From assembly GCA_945881775.1 (NCBI GenBank), contig CAMCVE010000001.1, positions 1-63,835 on the forward strand: DNA of 63,835 bases, read 5' to 3'. The notes below the pieces were generated by a model. The model was not told where the DNA came from. It made no database searches and saw only the letters and a program-made list of their open reading frames with translations. The position numbers and the translations under genes were made by a program. The DNA is from Bacteriovorax stolpii (GTDB lineage: Bacteria > Bdellovibrionota > UBA2428). Every line of letters begins with the position of its first letter. Position 1 is the stretch's first letter. This document shows positions 37,437 to 46,600 of the stretch, piece by piece.

Positions 37437-38357
37437 ATGCTCACCGAACATCTTAATCTCAACGAACTCCGCATCTTTGCAGCCGTGTACCGCAGCGGCG
37501 GCATGACCTCGGCCGCCGCAGAACTTCACCTCACGCAGTCCGGAGTGAGTCAGCACATCTCGCACCTCGAAACCGAACTCCAAGTGAAGCTCTTTGACCG
37601 GCTGAAGCGGCGGCTCTACCCCACCCCCGCGGCGCGCGAACTCTACGAGGCCTGTCGCCAGGGATTTGAGACCTTAGAGAGCACTCTACAAAACATCAAA
37701 GGAGGGAAAGATTCTCTCGTGGGGACCCTTCGCCTCGGCATGCCCCAAGAGTTTGGAGCTAGCGTGATTGCACCCCTTCTCGGCGAGTTTGCCGCCGAGC
37801 ACCCAGCGCTCAAGTTTGAGTTGCACTTTGAATATTCGCAGGCCGTGCTCGAGGAGCTCGTCGATGGCACTTTGGATTTGGCGTTTGTCGACGAGTTTGC
37901 GAGGCACCCCGCCGTAATCGCCGACCCTGTCTACCGCGAGATTCTAGATCTCTGCGTTTCGCGAGACCTCCTAGCCGCGATCGGTCGCCCGCAGCATCGT
38001 CGTGAGTTCTACGAAAAGCTTGATTATCTCGACTACGAGTCGGCTCACCCGCTTTGTCTGAAATGGTTCCAACATCACCTCGGCTCCGACAAACTGCGCC
38101 TCAAGATGCGCGCCATCGTTCCTAGCACTCAAGGTATCTCGACTCTCATCACAGCTCAGATGGGAGCCGGCATCCTCCCTCGCCACGTGAGCTGGCGATT
38201 GCACAAACAATCAAGCATTCACGTGTTCCAAGCTCGATCCGCCCCACTGAGCAACACCATTTCTATCGCGCGCCTCAGCGGCCGCACGCACAGCATGGCT
38301 GTCACAAGACTCACCGAGTGGCTCAAGATGAAATTGCAGAAGGCTAGCATCGACTAA
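37437..38357 (+). CDS. LysR-type transcriptional regulator
   Basis: 306 residues, the typical LysR length. The winged helix-turn-helix covers about residues 5-65 (ELHLTQSGVSQHISHLE), followed by a linker helix and a periplasmic-binding-protein-like effector domain (GTLRLGMPQEFG onwards). It probably regulates itself and the divergent secreted protein gene at 36825 (inference). Start at ATG 37437. Confidence 0.9.
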   Translation: MLTEHLNLNELRIFAAVYRSGGMTSAAAELHLTQSGVSQHISHLETELQVKLFDRLKRRLYPTPAARELYEACRQGFETLESTLQNIKGGKDSLVGTLRLGMPQEFGASVIAPLLGEFAAEHPALKFELHFEYSQAVLEELVDGTLDLAFVDEFARHPAVIADPVYREILDLCVSRDLLAAIGRPQHRREFYEKLDYLDYESAHPLCLKWFQHHLGSDKLRLKMRAIVPSTQGISTLITAQMGAGILPRHVSWRLHKQSSIHVFQARSAPLSNTISIARLSGRTHSMAVTRLTEWLKMKLQKASID

Positions 38358-38478
38358 AGAACGGGCACCCGAGCGTCAAGAAAAGCGCAGTGAAGTGTTA
38401 TGCTTTGGTTAAGGACCTTCTTCGTGGCATCTCGTCATTGACTCTTAGTGACAAGCCCGGATAAACTCGGACTATCTC

Positions 38479-39528
38479 ATGGGGATGAGAGGGGAGACTA
38501 TTTTTTTGAAAAATTTCCATTGGTATCAGAGGTCGCTGCTCGTTGTAGCCTGCACATCTCTTGTGGCCCAGGCTGCACCACCATCAAAGCTGTCCCATCA
38601 AGCCGAAAAACCCGAACCCACCACTCAAAATAGCTCCGACGTCAAAGCGGCCCCGGCTGTTAAGCCCTTTATGGCGCTTGAGACAGCAGCCGATGGCAGC
38701 GTGTTACGCACTCTCGGAAACAAGAACCTTAACGGAGTCCGCGAGACTTTCGTAAACTGGGACGAGTGTGCTTCCAACGCAGAACTCGTTGGCCAAGTGA
38801 CTTGGGACTACTCCCCGACTCGCGAAAGCGCCTCTATGCCTACCAAGAAAGACGACATGGTTCCTTGCGCCAAGCGCAGAATCTCTGAAGCTTTCGCAAA
38901 CTTCCTCAACATGAACATGAAGTACTGCATCGCCGTGGCGGCGATGCCCTCCGCACAACTACATGTGACCCAAGCAATGGCCGCAATCAAGAAAGCCCAT
39001 GGCAGTGACTATAAGACGAAATCCGCCAAAGGCGGTGGACTCGTGGTCGACGAAGAAATGAAGACTAGCCTCGGGACCTTCATGGCCAAGAACTCTGCTG
39101 CGATCGACAAAGAGGTCGAGAGCATTTCGCAAATAAAGCTGCTCCACCAAGGTATTGCCGGCGACAACAATCACGGCAGCACGAGCTACCACTCTGCGAG
39201 CGCAATGCGAGCCATCGACATGTCGCACTTTCAAGTGGTTCGCAACGTGAAGAACGATGAAGGCAAGGTCATCACGACGACCAAACTTTTCCAGCACAAC
39301 GTCGCATCCTATGCCGAGAAAGAAGAGTCTGCTGGACGCGCTGAGGCCCTCACCGACGAACAGACAAGCCAGCATGCTTTTTGGCAGGCCTACGGCGCGT
39401 GCCTCCAACAAAAGGGTGGCGCAGTGATCTCGTACTGTTCGCAACACACCGGAGCTGGCCTCAAGCACCAAGGTCATATGCACGTCTCTCTACCCTACGA
39501 TCCACCAGGTTCTTACAACTCGAAGTAA
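38479..39528 (+). CDS. Secreted protein resembling zinc M15/extensin-type peptidases
   Basis: 349 residues with an N-terminal signal (SLLVVACTSLVAQA). In the C-terminal half a metal-site-like pattern is visible: H238 in SYHSASAMRAIDMSHF with D247, and HMHVSLP (H333, H335). This H...D...HxH order is that of M15-type D,D-peptidases and the extensin-like family that cut cell-wall peptides. Four cysteines are spread through the chain. The assignment rests on this pattern only. A small secreted protein gene follows 16 bp later with its own AGGAAA site. Confidence 0.68.
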   Translation: MGMRGETIFLKNFHWYQRSLLVVACTSLVAQAAPPSKLSHQAEKPEPTTQNSSDVKAAPAVKPFMALETAADGSVLRTLGNKNLNGVRETFVNWDECASNAELVGQVTWDYSPTRESASMPTKKDDMVPCAKRRISEAFANFLNMNMKYCIAVAAMPSAQLHVTQAMAAIKKAHGSDYKTKSAKGGGLVVDEEMKTSLGTFMAKNSAAIDKEVESISQIKLLHQGIAGDNNHGSTSYHSASAMRAIDMSHFQVVRNVKNDEGKVITTTKLFQHNVASYAEKEESAGRAEALTDEQTSQHAFWQAYGACLQQKGGAVISYCSQHTGAGLKHQGHMHVSLPYDPPGSYNSK

Positions 39529-39544
39529 CCGATAGGAAAATCAA

Positions 39545-39949
39545 ATGAAGAACTTTAAAACCTCTTTCGCACAAAGCCTTATGATTCTGGGTCTCGCCCT
39601 GACAGCGGGATCCGTCACTGCAGAACAATCCAAAGACCACTCTTCGCAAGACGTTGAGATGATCGAGTCTCAACTCAAACTGGGCGTCATCGATCAAGTC
39701 GGAAACTACAAACTCCGCCTCGATCAGTACGGCGAGCCCGCCGCGATGCCGATTCGCCTCTCTGTCGAGATCGACTGCGGTTCTTCCAAGCGCCCTTTCG
39801 TCGCCTTCTATGACATCGTAGCCTGTGGTGGAGGCTCTGTTTCGAAGGACAAAAGGAATCTCATCCTGAGATTCCTCAAGCCCGACCAAAAAGAAAAATG
39901 TGCGCGCAAAGTCACTGAAACTGTCGCTCTGGCAGACCTCTGCAAATAA
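39545..39949 (+). CDS. Small secreted protein, unknown
   Basis: 134 residues with a signal peptide (SLMILGLALTAGSVTA). The mature part has four cysteines, likely two disulfides. It follows the M15-like gene closely and a terminator lies after it, so the two form one short operon. A role linked to the upstream peptidase, for example as partner or inhibitor, is possible but only inferred. Confidence 0.72.
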   Translation: MKNFKTSFAQSLMILGLALTAGSVTAEQSKDHSSQDVEMIESQLKLGVIDQVGNYKLRLDQYGEPAAMPIRLSVEIDCGSSKRPFVAFYDIVACGGGSVSKDKRNLILRFLKPDQKEKCARKVTETVALADLCK

Positions 39950-39973
39950 GTTCTAGAGCCTCAAGCAAACTAA

Positions 39974-40007
39974 AAACCCCTGATTCCCAGCCTGGAATCA
40001 GGGGTTT
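39974..40007. terminator. Bidirectional terminator
   Basis: Perfect 14-bp stem (AAACCCCTGATTCC and its complement) around CAGCCT, between convergent genes. T-rich on both sides, so it can serve both. Confidence 0.85.
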
Positions 40008-40031
40008 CTCATTTCAAAAGCTACAACCGAG

Positions 40032-41450
40032 TTAGGGAGTTTCGTAAGCCTTCTGAAGAAGACTGTCTTTGAGTGCGATCACTTTGATCTTGTAGTCGGG
40101 GAAATTCTTTTCCAAGAGAGGCTTGAGTTCTTTTGAATCGCCCACCACCACGATCACCTGAGAAGCGTTGGACCATGCCTCACCGAAGTATTTAGTGAGA
40201 TCATCTCGAGTGGCCCTCCATGACGAAGGCTTGCTCCGCGCCAGCTCTGGACTCAAGGTGCCCTCAACTACGCTCTGACGTAGCGCAAGTCGAGCCGTAA
40301 CAGAACTGTTGTCGAGGATGTGACCAAAGCGGAAACTCTGCCACTGACGCTGCCAAACGTCATCGGCAAGCACCTTAAACACATCAGCCTCGCCATACGC
40401 AGACTTCAAGAGATCTGCGATGACTTCGAGTGCTTCGGCGTTCTTTTCGCGCACTGGATTTGTGAGGAACCCCACCGCAGGCTTGCCAAGATAGAACTGC
40501 TGAACAGGAGAGACCGTGTAGGCCAAACCGCGCTTGTTGCGAATCTCATCTCCAAAATAGGATCCTAGGCCGCTGAATCCGAGGATATGACCCCCAAAAT
40601 GCAGAGCCAATTCTTCTTGCATGTTACCTGGAAACTGCCGAAACACACCATTCACAAAGACGATGGTTTGCGTACGACCGGGTTTTTCGACAATGATCGC
40701 GTGTTTTGCGATCGGCTTGTCAGATGCAAAACTAGGCGACTTAACAAGTGAACGGTCGAGCGCGCCAACCTTAATTTCGCCTTGTTCTGCGAAAACTGTC
40801 TTCACAACATCCATCGCCAGATCTTCTTGCGACTTCGGACCTACGTAGCCCGCCCAAACTTCCTGCTGAGCCCTCACTCTCGTCTGCACAACTTTCTTAA
40901 GGCTATCGAGAGTGACCGACTTCAAACCTTCCATGAAGATGGGGTAGAGCTTGAAATCTTGCACACCCACAAATCGACGGCCAGCGAGTGAGGCGAGGGT
41001 CATGTCTTGGTCCAGGGAAGATGTCAGCTGCGCTTGCGTCTTGGCTTTTGCGTTGTCGAAGGCACTTTGATTGACTCGAGGACGCGACCAATTCTCTCTG
41101 AGCAAATTCAGGAGTGGCATGTAGTCGCGACCCTCGATGATCGGAAAGCTGAGAGACCACGCGGATGTCTCGCGCCCCACACTGAAGTCCACGCTCGCCC
41201 CGTAGCCCGTTAGAACATCTTGATAGGCCTGCTTTTCGAGGGTCTCGGTGCCATCTTCGATCAGCTCCGCATAAAGAGAGAGAGCCGCCGCCTCGACGGG
41301 ATCTTTGCTCAGCGAACCCACGGGAAGCATGACTTGCAGAGTGAAGAGCGGCAAGGGATCGTACTCACGGTCAAAGTAGACCGTCGCCTGAGCGCTCTGC
41401 GCCAGCCCAAGACCCAAACATAGAGCGGAGAATTTCAAAGAGGTCTTCAT
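40032..41450 (-). CDS. M16 family peptidase-like protein without catalytic motif
   Basis: 472 residues with a signal peptide (ALCLGLGLAQSAQA). It has the M16 (pitrilysin/processing peptidase-like) fold features but no HxxEH in the N-terminal half, so it is the non-catalytic partner. Such two-chain M16 enzymes are common in bacteria. It begins within the stop of the catalytic partner's gene (4-base overlap), confirming coupled translation. Expected to be in the periplasm; peptide substrate unknown. Confidence 0.88.
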   Translation of the reverse strand: MKTSLKFSALCLGLGLAQSAQATVYFDREYDPLPLFTLQVMLPVGSLSKDPVEAAALSLYAELIEDGTETLEKQAYQDVLTGYGASVDFSVGRETSAWSLSFPIIEGRDYMPLLNLLRENWSRPRVNQSAFDNAKAKTQAQLTSSLDQDMTLASLAGRRFVGVQDFKLYPIFMEGLKSVTLDSLKKVVQTRVRAQQEVWAGYVGPKSQEDLAMDVVKTVFAEQGEIKVGALDRSLVKSPSFASDKPIAKHAIIVEKPGRTQTIVFVNGVFRQFPGNMQEELALHFGGHILGFSGLGSYFGDEIRNKRGLAYTVSPVQQFYLGKPAVGFLTNPVREKNAEALEVIADLLKSAYGEADVFKVLADDVWQRQWQSFRFGHILDNSSVTARLALRQSVVEGTLSPELARSKPSSWRATRDDLTKYFGEAWSNASQVIVVVGDSKELKPLLEKNFPDYKIKVIALKDSLLQKAYETP

Positions 41451-42844
41451 TTTTTCACCAGCTTTCTCTTAAACGGAGCGCTTTTCTTGGCGGGCTTGAG
41501 GATCACGCGGGTCTTGGCGCGAGTCTGCCAATCTGCCCAAACAGCTTTCACCTGGGCCAAACTCACTCCCTTGATCTCGTTCATAAATTTGAATCCAAAG
41601 ACGGGGTCCTTTGCTGTGACTGCGCTGTAGGCGAGGTTCTCTGCCAGTCCCATCGGTTCACGCAATTCACCAAGGTGATATGAGAGATAGAAGAGTTTAA
41701 TGCCCTCGAGGCGCTCGGCACTGAGCCACGCAGGGAATTTCTTCAAGGCTCTGTCGTAAGCGCCTTCTAACTTCGCGACGCTCACGCCGGGATTGCCCAC
41801 CAAATGGATCGAAGCGAGTCCTGGATCTACAAGGAAGTAGCAGGAGTCGTTCACGCTCCGAGCAATCTTGGTTTCGACAAGCTCATAAGTGAGAAACCCT
41901 AATTTCGAATCTGCGAGCAGTGAACAAAGAAGCATTTCCGCGGCATTCTGGGGGCTTCCTACGCCCGGCGTGAAGCGCCCGTCGGCCATGTAGACTGTCT
42001 CGGCCTGCATCGGCATCACGATGCGACGATCTTTGCGTTTGAGGTTCTCTGTGGGAATCTTGGGCTCGCTCCACTCTTCGCGGGTGAAGGCTCCGTAGTA
42101 CTTGTGCAGCGTCTTTAGGGCCTCAGTCACACTCACGTCGCCAACGATTGAAACGACCGCGCGGTTGGGAGCATAGTAGCGTTTATAGAAAGCCAGTGCG
42201 TCGTCGAAGCTCGTTTTGTCGAGGTCTTCTTGCCAACCGATCGGACCTGTTTGGTAGGGGTGTTTGTCGAAGGCCGCTTGAGCGAGTTCCCAGTAGAGAC
42301 GGCCACCAGGGGAGTCTTCGGTGCGCATTTTGCGCTCTGATATGACGGCGCCTCGTTCAGTTTTGAAAACCGTGTCGTTGATTTGCAACTTGCGCATGCG
42401 CTCAGATTCAAACTTCGCAACGTCGTCGAAAACTTCGCGTGGAACGAGTTGGTGATAAAGAGTCAAATCGAAACTTGTGTAGGCGTTGAAACGATCGCCC
42501 CAACCTGAAAGAGTTTTGAAAGGCTCAGGGAAGCTTGGAGTTCCGCGGAACATCATGTGCTCGAAGAGATGCGCAAGGCCCGTGCGACCATGATCTTCGA
42601 AACGAGATCCCACGTCGTAAGCCGTCACATAGGCCACAACATTCGTGCCCGCACGAGGTTGAACGAGGACCTTGAGACCCGAGGCTTCATGAAGATACGC
42701 GTAGACCTTGAGACCTGGCAGAGGCTCGTAGCCCGTGACTTGCTTAAAGCCTTCGTAGGAAGCGGGGACCACATCGTTCCTTGCGTGGCTCGCGCAGCCC
42801 ATGAGTCCTGAAGAAATGCAGAGGGACAAGAGCAGTTTTTTCAT
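41447..42844 (-). CDS. Catalytic M16 zinc peptidase lipoprotein
   Basis: About 465 residues from ATG 42844, beginning with a lipoprotein signal (LLLSLCISSGLMGC). The inverted zinc motif is HLFEHMMFRGT, with the third ligand Glu about 70-80 residues on, in RGAVISERKMRTE. It pairs with the downstream non-catalytic M16 protein. The frame to 42880 adds residues before the signal and was not used. Confidence 0.9.
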   Translation of the reverse strand: MKKLLLSLCISSGLMGCASHARNDVVPASYEGFKQVTGYEPLPGLKVYAYLHEASGLKVLVQPRAGTNVVAYVTAYDVGSRFEDHGRTGLAHLFEHMMFRGTPSFPEPFKTLSGWGDRFNAYTSFDLTLYHQLVPREVFDDVAKFESERMRKLQINDTVFKTERGAVISERKMRTEDSPGGRLYWELAQAAFDKHPYQTGPIGWQEDLDKTSFDDALAFYKRYYAPNRAVVSIVGDVSVTEALKTLHKYYGAFTREEWSEPKIPTENLKRKDRRIVMPMQAETVYMADGRFTPGVGSPQNAAEMLLCSLLADSKLGFLTYELVETKIARSVNDSCYFLVDPGLASIHLVGNPGVSVAKLEGAYDRALKKFPAWLSAERLEGIKLFYLSYHLGELREPMGLAENLAYSAVTAKDPVFGFKFMNEIKGVSLAQVKAVWADWQTRAKTRVILKPAKKSAPFKRKLVKK

Positions 42845-42880
42845 GCTCCTGAGTTTAAGGTGCAACGGCCGGGCCCACAA

Positions 42881-43540
42881 TCACCCGGACGAGCTTTCTC
42901 CGAGCAGAGTCCAAAGTTCTGGCAGGAGGTAGCGCGCTTGAAGTTCGCGCTTCGCGTCAGGCATCCGAGATTCCAAGAGACGTCGTACTTCGGTCGAAGA
43001 GACATCGCGAATCTCCGGGATCAGTAGGCGCCAGCGAGTGAGCGCCCTGAGGATTTCGGGGATCCGGTGCAAGAAGGCGCTCCCCGCCGAGTCACCGCGT
43101 CGAAAAACCCACACTTCTCCGACATTCTTCAGGAGATCCTCGACTTGTTTCCACCTGTCCAGGTCCTGCAGACAGTCGTCGCCCAAACACAACGCCCACC
43201 GTTGGCGAGGCACTCGTGTCTCGAGTTGAAGCTTGCTGAGGGTGTCAAAAGTGTAGCTCGCTCGGCCCGCATCGACTTCGATCCACTCGACTCTCAATTT
43301 CGACAGACCCTCTACGTTGCGAGCGCGCAGCGAATCAAGCCAGGCCTCGATCATGCGACGCTTAAATGAAGCGGTGGCTTCGAGAGGACCCACGATTTGT
43401 TTGAGAGGATTTTGAAAGGTCGGCACAATATGCACAACAAAAGTATCGGGATGCGCGAGGAGGGCCAGGAGCATTTCGTCATGGCCTATATGGGGAGGAA
43501 AGAAGGAGCCCCCGAAGTAGACATGGTAACGAGGTTTCAT
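42881..43540 (-). CDS. nadD: Nicotinate-nucleotide adenylyltransferase
   Basis: 219 residues; transfers AMP from ATP to nicotinate mononucleotide in NAD synthesis. N-terminal nucleotidyl-transferase signature FGGSFFPPHIGH (the usual FD is FF here). A late SSTEVRRLL fits the ISSTxIR motif. Its start overlaps the Obg stop by four bases, the common obg-nadD arrangement. Confidence 0.9.
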   Translation of the reverse strand: MKPRYHVYFGGSFFPPHIGHDEMLLALLAHPDTFVVHIVPTFQNPLKQIVGPLEATASFKRRMIEAWLDSLRARNVEGLSKLRVEWIEVDAGRASYTFDTLSKLQLETRVPRQRWALCLGDDCLQDLDRWKQVEDLLKNVGEVWVFRRGDSAGSAFLHRIPEILRALTRWRLLIPEIRDVSSTEVRRLLESRMPDAKRELQARYLLPELWTLLGESSSG

Positions 43541-44784
43541 TTCTCCTCGTCTTCCTCCGCTTCGAAGGCATCCATCTCAAGATCGATGTCGTCTTCTTCG
43601 AGGTCTTCGAGATCAGGGTCTTCATCGTCTTCAAGTTCAGCACCATCTGACAGATCTTCCACTTCATCGAAGAGGGCTGTGTTACCAAAGTTCACCACTT
43701 GAGCGACCTGATTTTCGTACACACGCGGCCCCATCTCGAGCAGGGCGCGACTCAGGCGCTCTTTGAGAGCGTCGAGTCCAAAACCACTCGCAGAAGAAAT
43801 CACAAAGGTGTTTTCGAAAAGTCCTTCGGCCTTCAGAGCCACAATCAGTTCGCGAATACCTTTTTCGGCCATGTCCTCGCGTTCGGAGAGCGTCGAGAGC
43901 TTAGCGCCCTCGGCATCAATCCCAAAAGCATCGGCTTTCGAAAGTGCGACATAAAGAGGCCTCGAGGCCAAATCCGCCGAGAAGGCGCGCATCTCAGATA
44001 TGAGCGTTGTAAATTCTTCGTCGAGACTGCGGCCCGTATAGGGATCGAGATCGAGAAGCATGAGGAGTGCGCGAGTGCGCTCCGCATGACGCAGGAACTG
44101 ATGACCCAGACCTTTGCCTTCGCTTGCGCCCTCGATAATTCCAGGAATATCGGCGAGCACAAAATCCACTCCGGTACCGCGAACGACCCCAAGGTTGGGG
44201 ACGAGAGTCGTGAAGGGATAATCACCGATCTTAGGTCGAGCGGCACTCCATTTTGAGATGAGAGTGCTTTTGCCGGCGTTGGGGAATCCAATCAATGCGA
44301 TGTCGGCGAGGAGTTTGAGCTCCATTCGAATCTTGAGCGCTCGTCCGGCTTCTCCGGGCTGCGCGTACTCGGGAGCTTGGCGCACGGCCGTTGCGAACTC
44401 GATGTTGCCGAGTCCCCCGCGTCCACCCCGGAGCAACAAAGCTTTTTTGCCGTCTTCGACAAGGTCCGCCAGGAAGACTCCAGTCTCGGCATCAAAAACA
44501 AGAGTGCCCACCGGAACTTGAATAATGAGATCTTCGCCGCCGCGGCCGTCTTTGCCTGCGCCCCCACCCTTCACGCCGTCTTCTGCGGCGTAGCGGGAGA
44601 TGTATTTAAAATCTAGAAGACTTTGGAGCTGTGTGGTGGCAACGAAATAAACGTCGCCACCCTTGCCGCCATTGCCCCCGTCGGGTCCCATGCGAGGACG
44701 ATACTTTTCACGACGGAAATGGACCGCACCCGGGCCGCCGTTGCCCGATCTCACGTCTACAATAACTTCGTCGATAAACTTCAT
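43537..44784 (-). CDS. obgE: GTPase Obg (CgtA) with acidic C-terminal tail
   Basis: 415 residues. The glycine-rich N-terminal Obg fold (GGNGGKGGDV and similar repeats, about 1-160) is followed by the GTPase domain with GFPNAGKSTL (P-loop), DIPGIIEGA (G3) and a serine-alanine G5. The last about 45 residues are very acidic (Glu/Asp-rich), as in other Obg proteins. It takes part in large-subunit assembly and stress response. It lies downstream of rplU-rpmA but after a terminator. Confidence 0.96.
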   Translation of the reverse strand: MKFIDEVIVDVRSGNGGPGAVHFRREKYRPRMGPDGGNGGKGGDVYFVATTQLQSLLDFKYISRYAAEDGVKGGGAGKDGRGGEDLIIQVPVGTLVFDAETGVFLADLVEDGKKALLLRGGRGGLGNIEFATAVRQAPEYAQPGEAGRALKIRMELKLLADIALIGFPNAGKSTLISKWSAARPKIGDYPFTTLVPNLGVVRGTGVDFVLADIPGIIEGASEGKGLGHQFLRHAERTRALLMLLDLDPYTGRSLDEEFTTLISEMRAFSADLASRPLYVALSKADAFGIDAEGAKLSTLSEREDMAEKGIRELIVALKAEGLFENTFVISSASGFGLDALKERLSRALLEMGPRVYENQVAQVVNFGNTALFDEVEDLSDGAELEDDEDPDLEDLEEDDIDLEMDAFEAEEDEEK

Positions 44785-44833
44785 AAAACGCTTTGCAACT
44801 CCTTAGCTCAGTCCCAAGGCGACACCTAAGGAA

Positions 44834-44865
44834 AAAGGGCAGATCTCCTGAGAGACCTGCCCTTT
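44834..44865 (-). terminator. Terminator after rpmA
   Basis: 14-bp stem (AAAGGGCAGATCTC and its complement with one G-T pair) with T run on the minus strand (TTTTT), between rpmA and obg. Some read-through to obg is possible. Confidence 0.8.
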
Positions 44866-44891
44866 AGGTTCTTAAAAAAAACTAAAAAGAC

Positions 44892-45161
44892 TTAGGCCGA
44901 AGCCGCAGCGACCGGGTTGATGATCACGCGGGTTGGGCCCTTGGAGTGCTTCTTGAACTCGATCTGTCCGTCGATCAACGCGTAGAGTGTGTGATCGCGG
45001 CCCATGCCGCAGTTCTTGCCAGCATGGAACTTGGTTCCGCGCTGACGAACAATAATGGTTCCTGCGCTGACGATTTGGCTACCGAAAGCCTTCACGCCGA
45101 GCATTTTGGGGTTGGAATCGCGACCGTTCTTGGTGCTACCGCCTGCTTTTTTTGATGCCAT
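44892..45161 (-). CDS. rpmA: 50S ribosomal protein L27
   Basis: 89 residues, normal length, with [17 protein letters not shown] at the start and RGTKFHAG, typical of L27. Follows rplU. Confidence 0.97.
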   Translation of the reverse strand: MASKKAGGSTKNGRDSNPKMLGVKAFGSQIVSAGTIIVRQRGTKFHAGKNCGMGRDHTLYALIDGQIEFKKHSKGPTRVIINPVAAASA

Positions 45162-45186
45162 GACGAATAATCTCCCTAATTCCTAA

Positions 45187-45612
45187 TTAGCCGACGATCG
45201 ACTTAACGAGGATACGTGTGAGTGGTTGACGGTGACCCATCGACTTGCGCGAGTTCTGACGACGACGCGAGTGACGGATGAGGATTTTCTTGTCGAGAGT
45301 CTGTTGAAGGACTTCGAAGGTGACCTTAGCGCCTGCCACTTTAGGCTGACCGATCTTGATGGATCCGGGGCCGCTGGCGACGAAGAGAACGTCTTCGGCG
45401 GTCCAAGTGGTTCCGGGCTCAACTTCGAGTTTTTCGACGAGGAGCATGTCGCCTTCTGCGACACGGTATTGCTTACCGCCCGTGCGAATCACGGCGTAAG
45501 GAAACTGCAGACTCTTTTTGGCAGAACTTGCCTTAGGAGCTGAGGTCTTTTTGGTCTTTGAAGCTGCTTTTTTTGCAGGGGTATCAGTCGTTTTTTCTGT
45601 CGCCGTAGACAT
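45187..45612 (-). CDS. rplU: 50S ribosomal protein L21 with N-terminal extension
   Basis: 141 residues. The L21 body starts near residue 37 (FPYAVIRTGGKQYRV) and runs to the end. About 35 residues before it form a Lys/Ala/Ser/Thr-rich tail absent from most L21 (about 100 residues). ATG 45612 is preceded by GGAGG-like AAGTTTCGGAGGAAG, so the extension is translated. First gene of the L21-L27 unit. Confidence 0.94.
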   Translation of the reverse strand: MSTATEKTTDTPAKKAASKTKKTSAPKASSAKKSLQFPYAVIRTGGKQYRVAEGDMLLVEKLEVEPGTTWTAEDVLFVASGPGSIKIGQPKVAGAKVTFEVLQQTLDKKILIRHSRRRQNSRKSMGHRQPLTRILVKSIVG

Positions 45613-45702
45613 GGAACTTCCTCCGAAACTTTAAGGAGTAGGTGTTCTCGTATTTCGGGGGTCCTGTCAATGAGTAAACGGCGCTTGGGCGACGAGGCGT
45701 CT

Positions 45703-45945
45703 TTAGTTGAGCGTGTAGCGACGGTCGGGAGCCTTTTGACCGCAAGAAGAGCAGCACGCGCTCTCATCGATGACGTTCTGGAGATACAACGAAGCATGCG
45801 CAAAGCGAAGAGGAGAATCGCAAAGCTGGCACTTATCGAAGGCACCTTGATATGACTCGAGGCGTTTTGCTTCTTTGAAGGCTTTGATTTTGCTGATCAT
45901 TTCGTCTTTGTTGGGCAGGGAATTCCAAAAATCACGGACTTTCAT
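45703..45945 (-). CDS. Small protein with two CxxC motifs
   Basis: 80 residues from ATG 45945, preceded by a strong AGGAGGTG site, which decides the start over the longer frame to 46002. CxxC (CQLCDS) and CxxC (CSSCGQ) could bind one zinc ion, with a Cys before the second. The first half is charged and helical. No family recognised. Confidence 0.7.
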   Translation of the reverse strand: MKVRDFWNSLPNKDEMISKIKAFKEAKRLESYQGAFDKCQLCDSPLRFAHASLYLQNVIDESACCSSCGQKAPDRRYTLN

Positions 45946-46108
45946 AGGCACCTCCTGTGCGCTTGAGTCCTTTCGGAACGACTTCAGGAACCCTTGAGAC
46001 ATTTGTTAAGAAAAGATGAAGACGTGCCTGCGCGGTGCACAATGATCGGCCTCAGCCCTCCGTAATCGCTTGGAAAGCCTCCCCCGTAGCTCTAGGTTCG
46101 AGAGCGCC

Positions 46109-46600
46109 ATGTCAGCCTGGGACCACGAACATTTTCGAGACGCACTCGGTTTCGAGGACTCTCCCTATTACCGCGCTTCCGAGCCACGCACCCCGCTTCC
46201 TTTGCTCGCGACACGCAGAACCTTGCTGGTGCTGAGCCGCCCACAACAGACTGAGGCGCGCGAACTTTGTCTTAAGATGCTTCAAGCCATGAAGCTTCCC
46301 ACGACTCAACTGCGCCACGCAGAACTCGCGAGCGGAAGCGTGGCTGCTCTCGACGCCAATTTGCGAGAGCAAACTCAGATCTGCATCATTTTGGGATTTG
46401 ATATCGCCGCCGAGTTTCTGGGTGTTGACTCCGCTGCCTCTCTGCGCGGTCCCTCCCATCGTCTCGAAGCCTGGCCCTGGGTCGATGTCTACGTGACCCA
46501 TTCTCCCGAAGACTGTCTCGCTGACGCGAGCCTCAAGCGCCCGGTTTGGGACGATTTGCAGAGTGTGAGGCATCGCCTTGTTCCCCTGGAGGACTCATGA
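46109..46600 (+). CDS. Divergent uracil-DNA glycosylase-like protein
   Basis: 163 residues. The C-terminal segment (VDVYVTHSPEDCLADASLKRPVWDDLQ) resembles the motif at the end of family-4-type uracil-DNA glycosylases (a HPS loop, then KRxxWxDL), and an internal PSHRL fits. The iron-sulfur cysteine pattern of that family is not seen and the N-terminus is divergent, so activity is uncertain. Start ATG 46109. Its stop overlaps the next start by four bases (ATGA), so it is translationally coupled to nfeD. Confidence 0.6.
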   Translation: MSAWDHEHFRDALGFEDSPYYRASEPRTPLPLLATRRTLLVLSRPQQTEARELCLKMLQAMKLPTTQLRHAELASGSVAALDANLREQTQICIILGFDIAAEFLGVDSAASLRGPSHRLEAWPWVDVYVTHSPEDCLADASLKRPVWDDLQSVRHRLVPLEDS

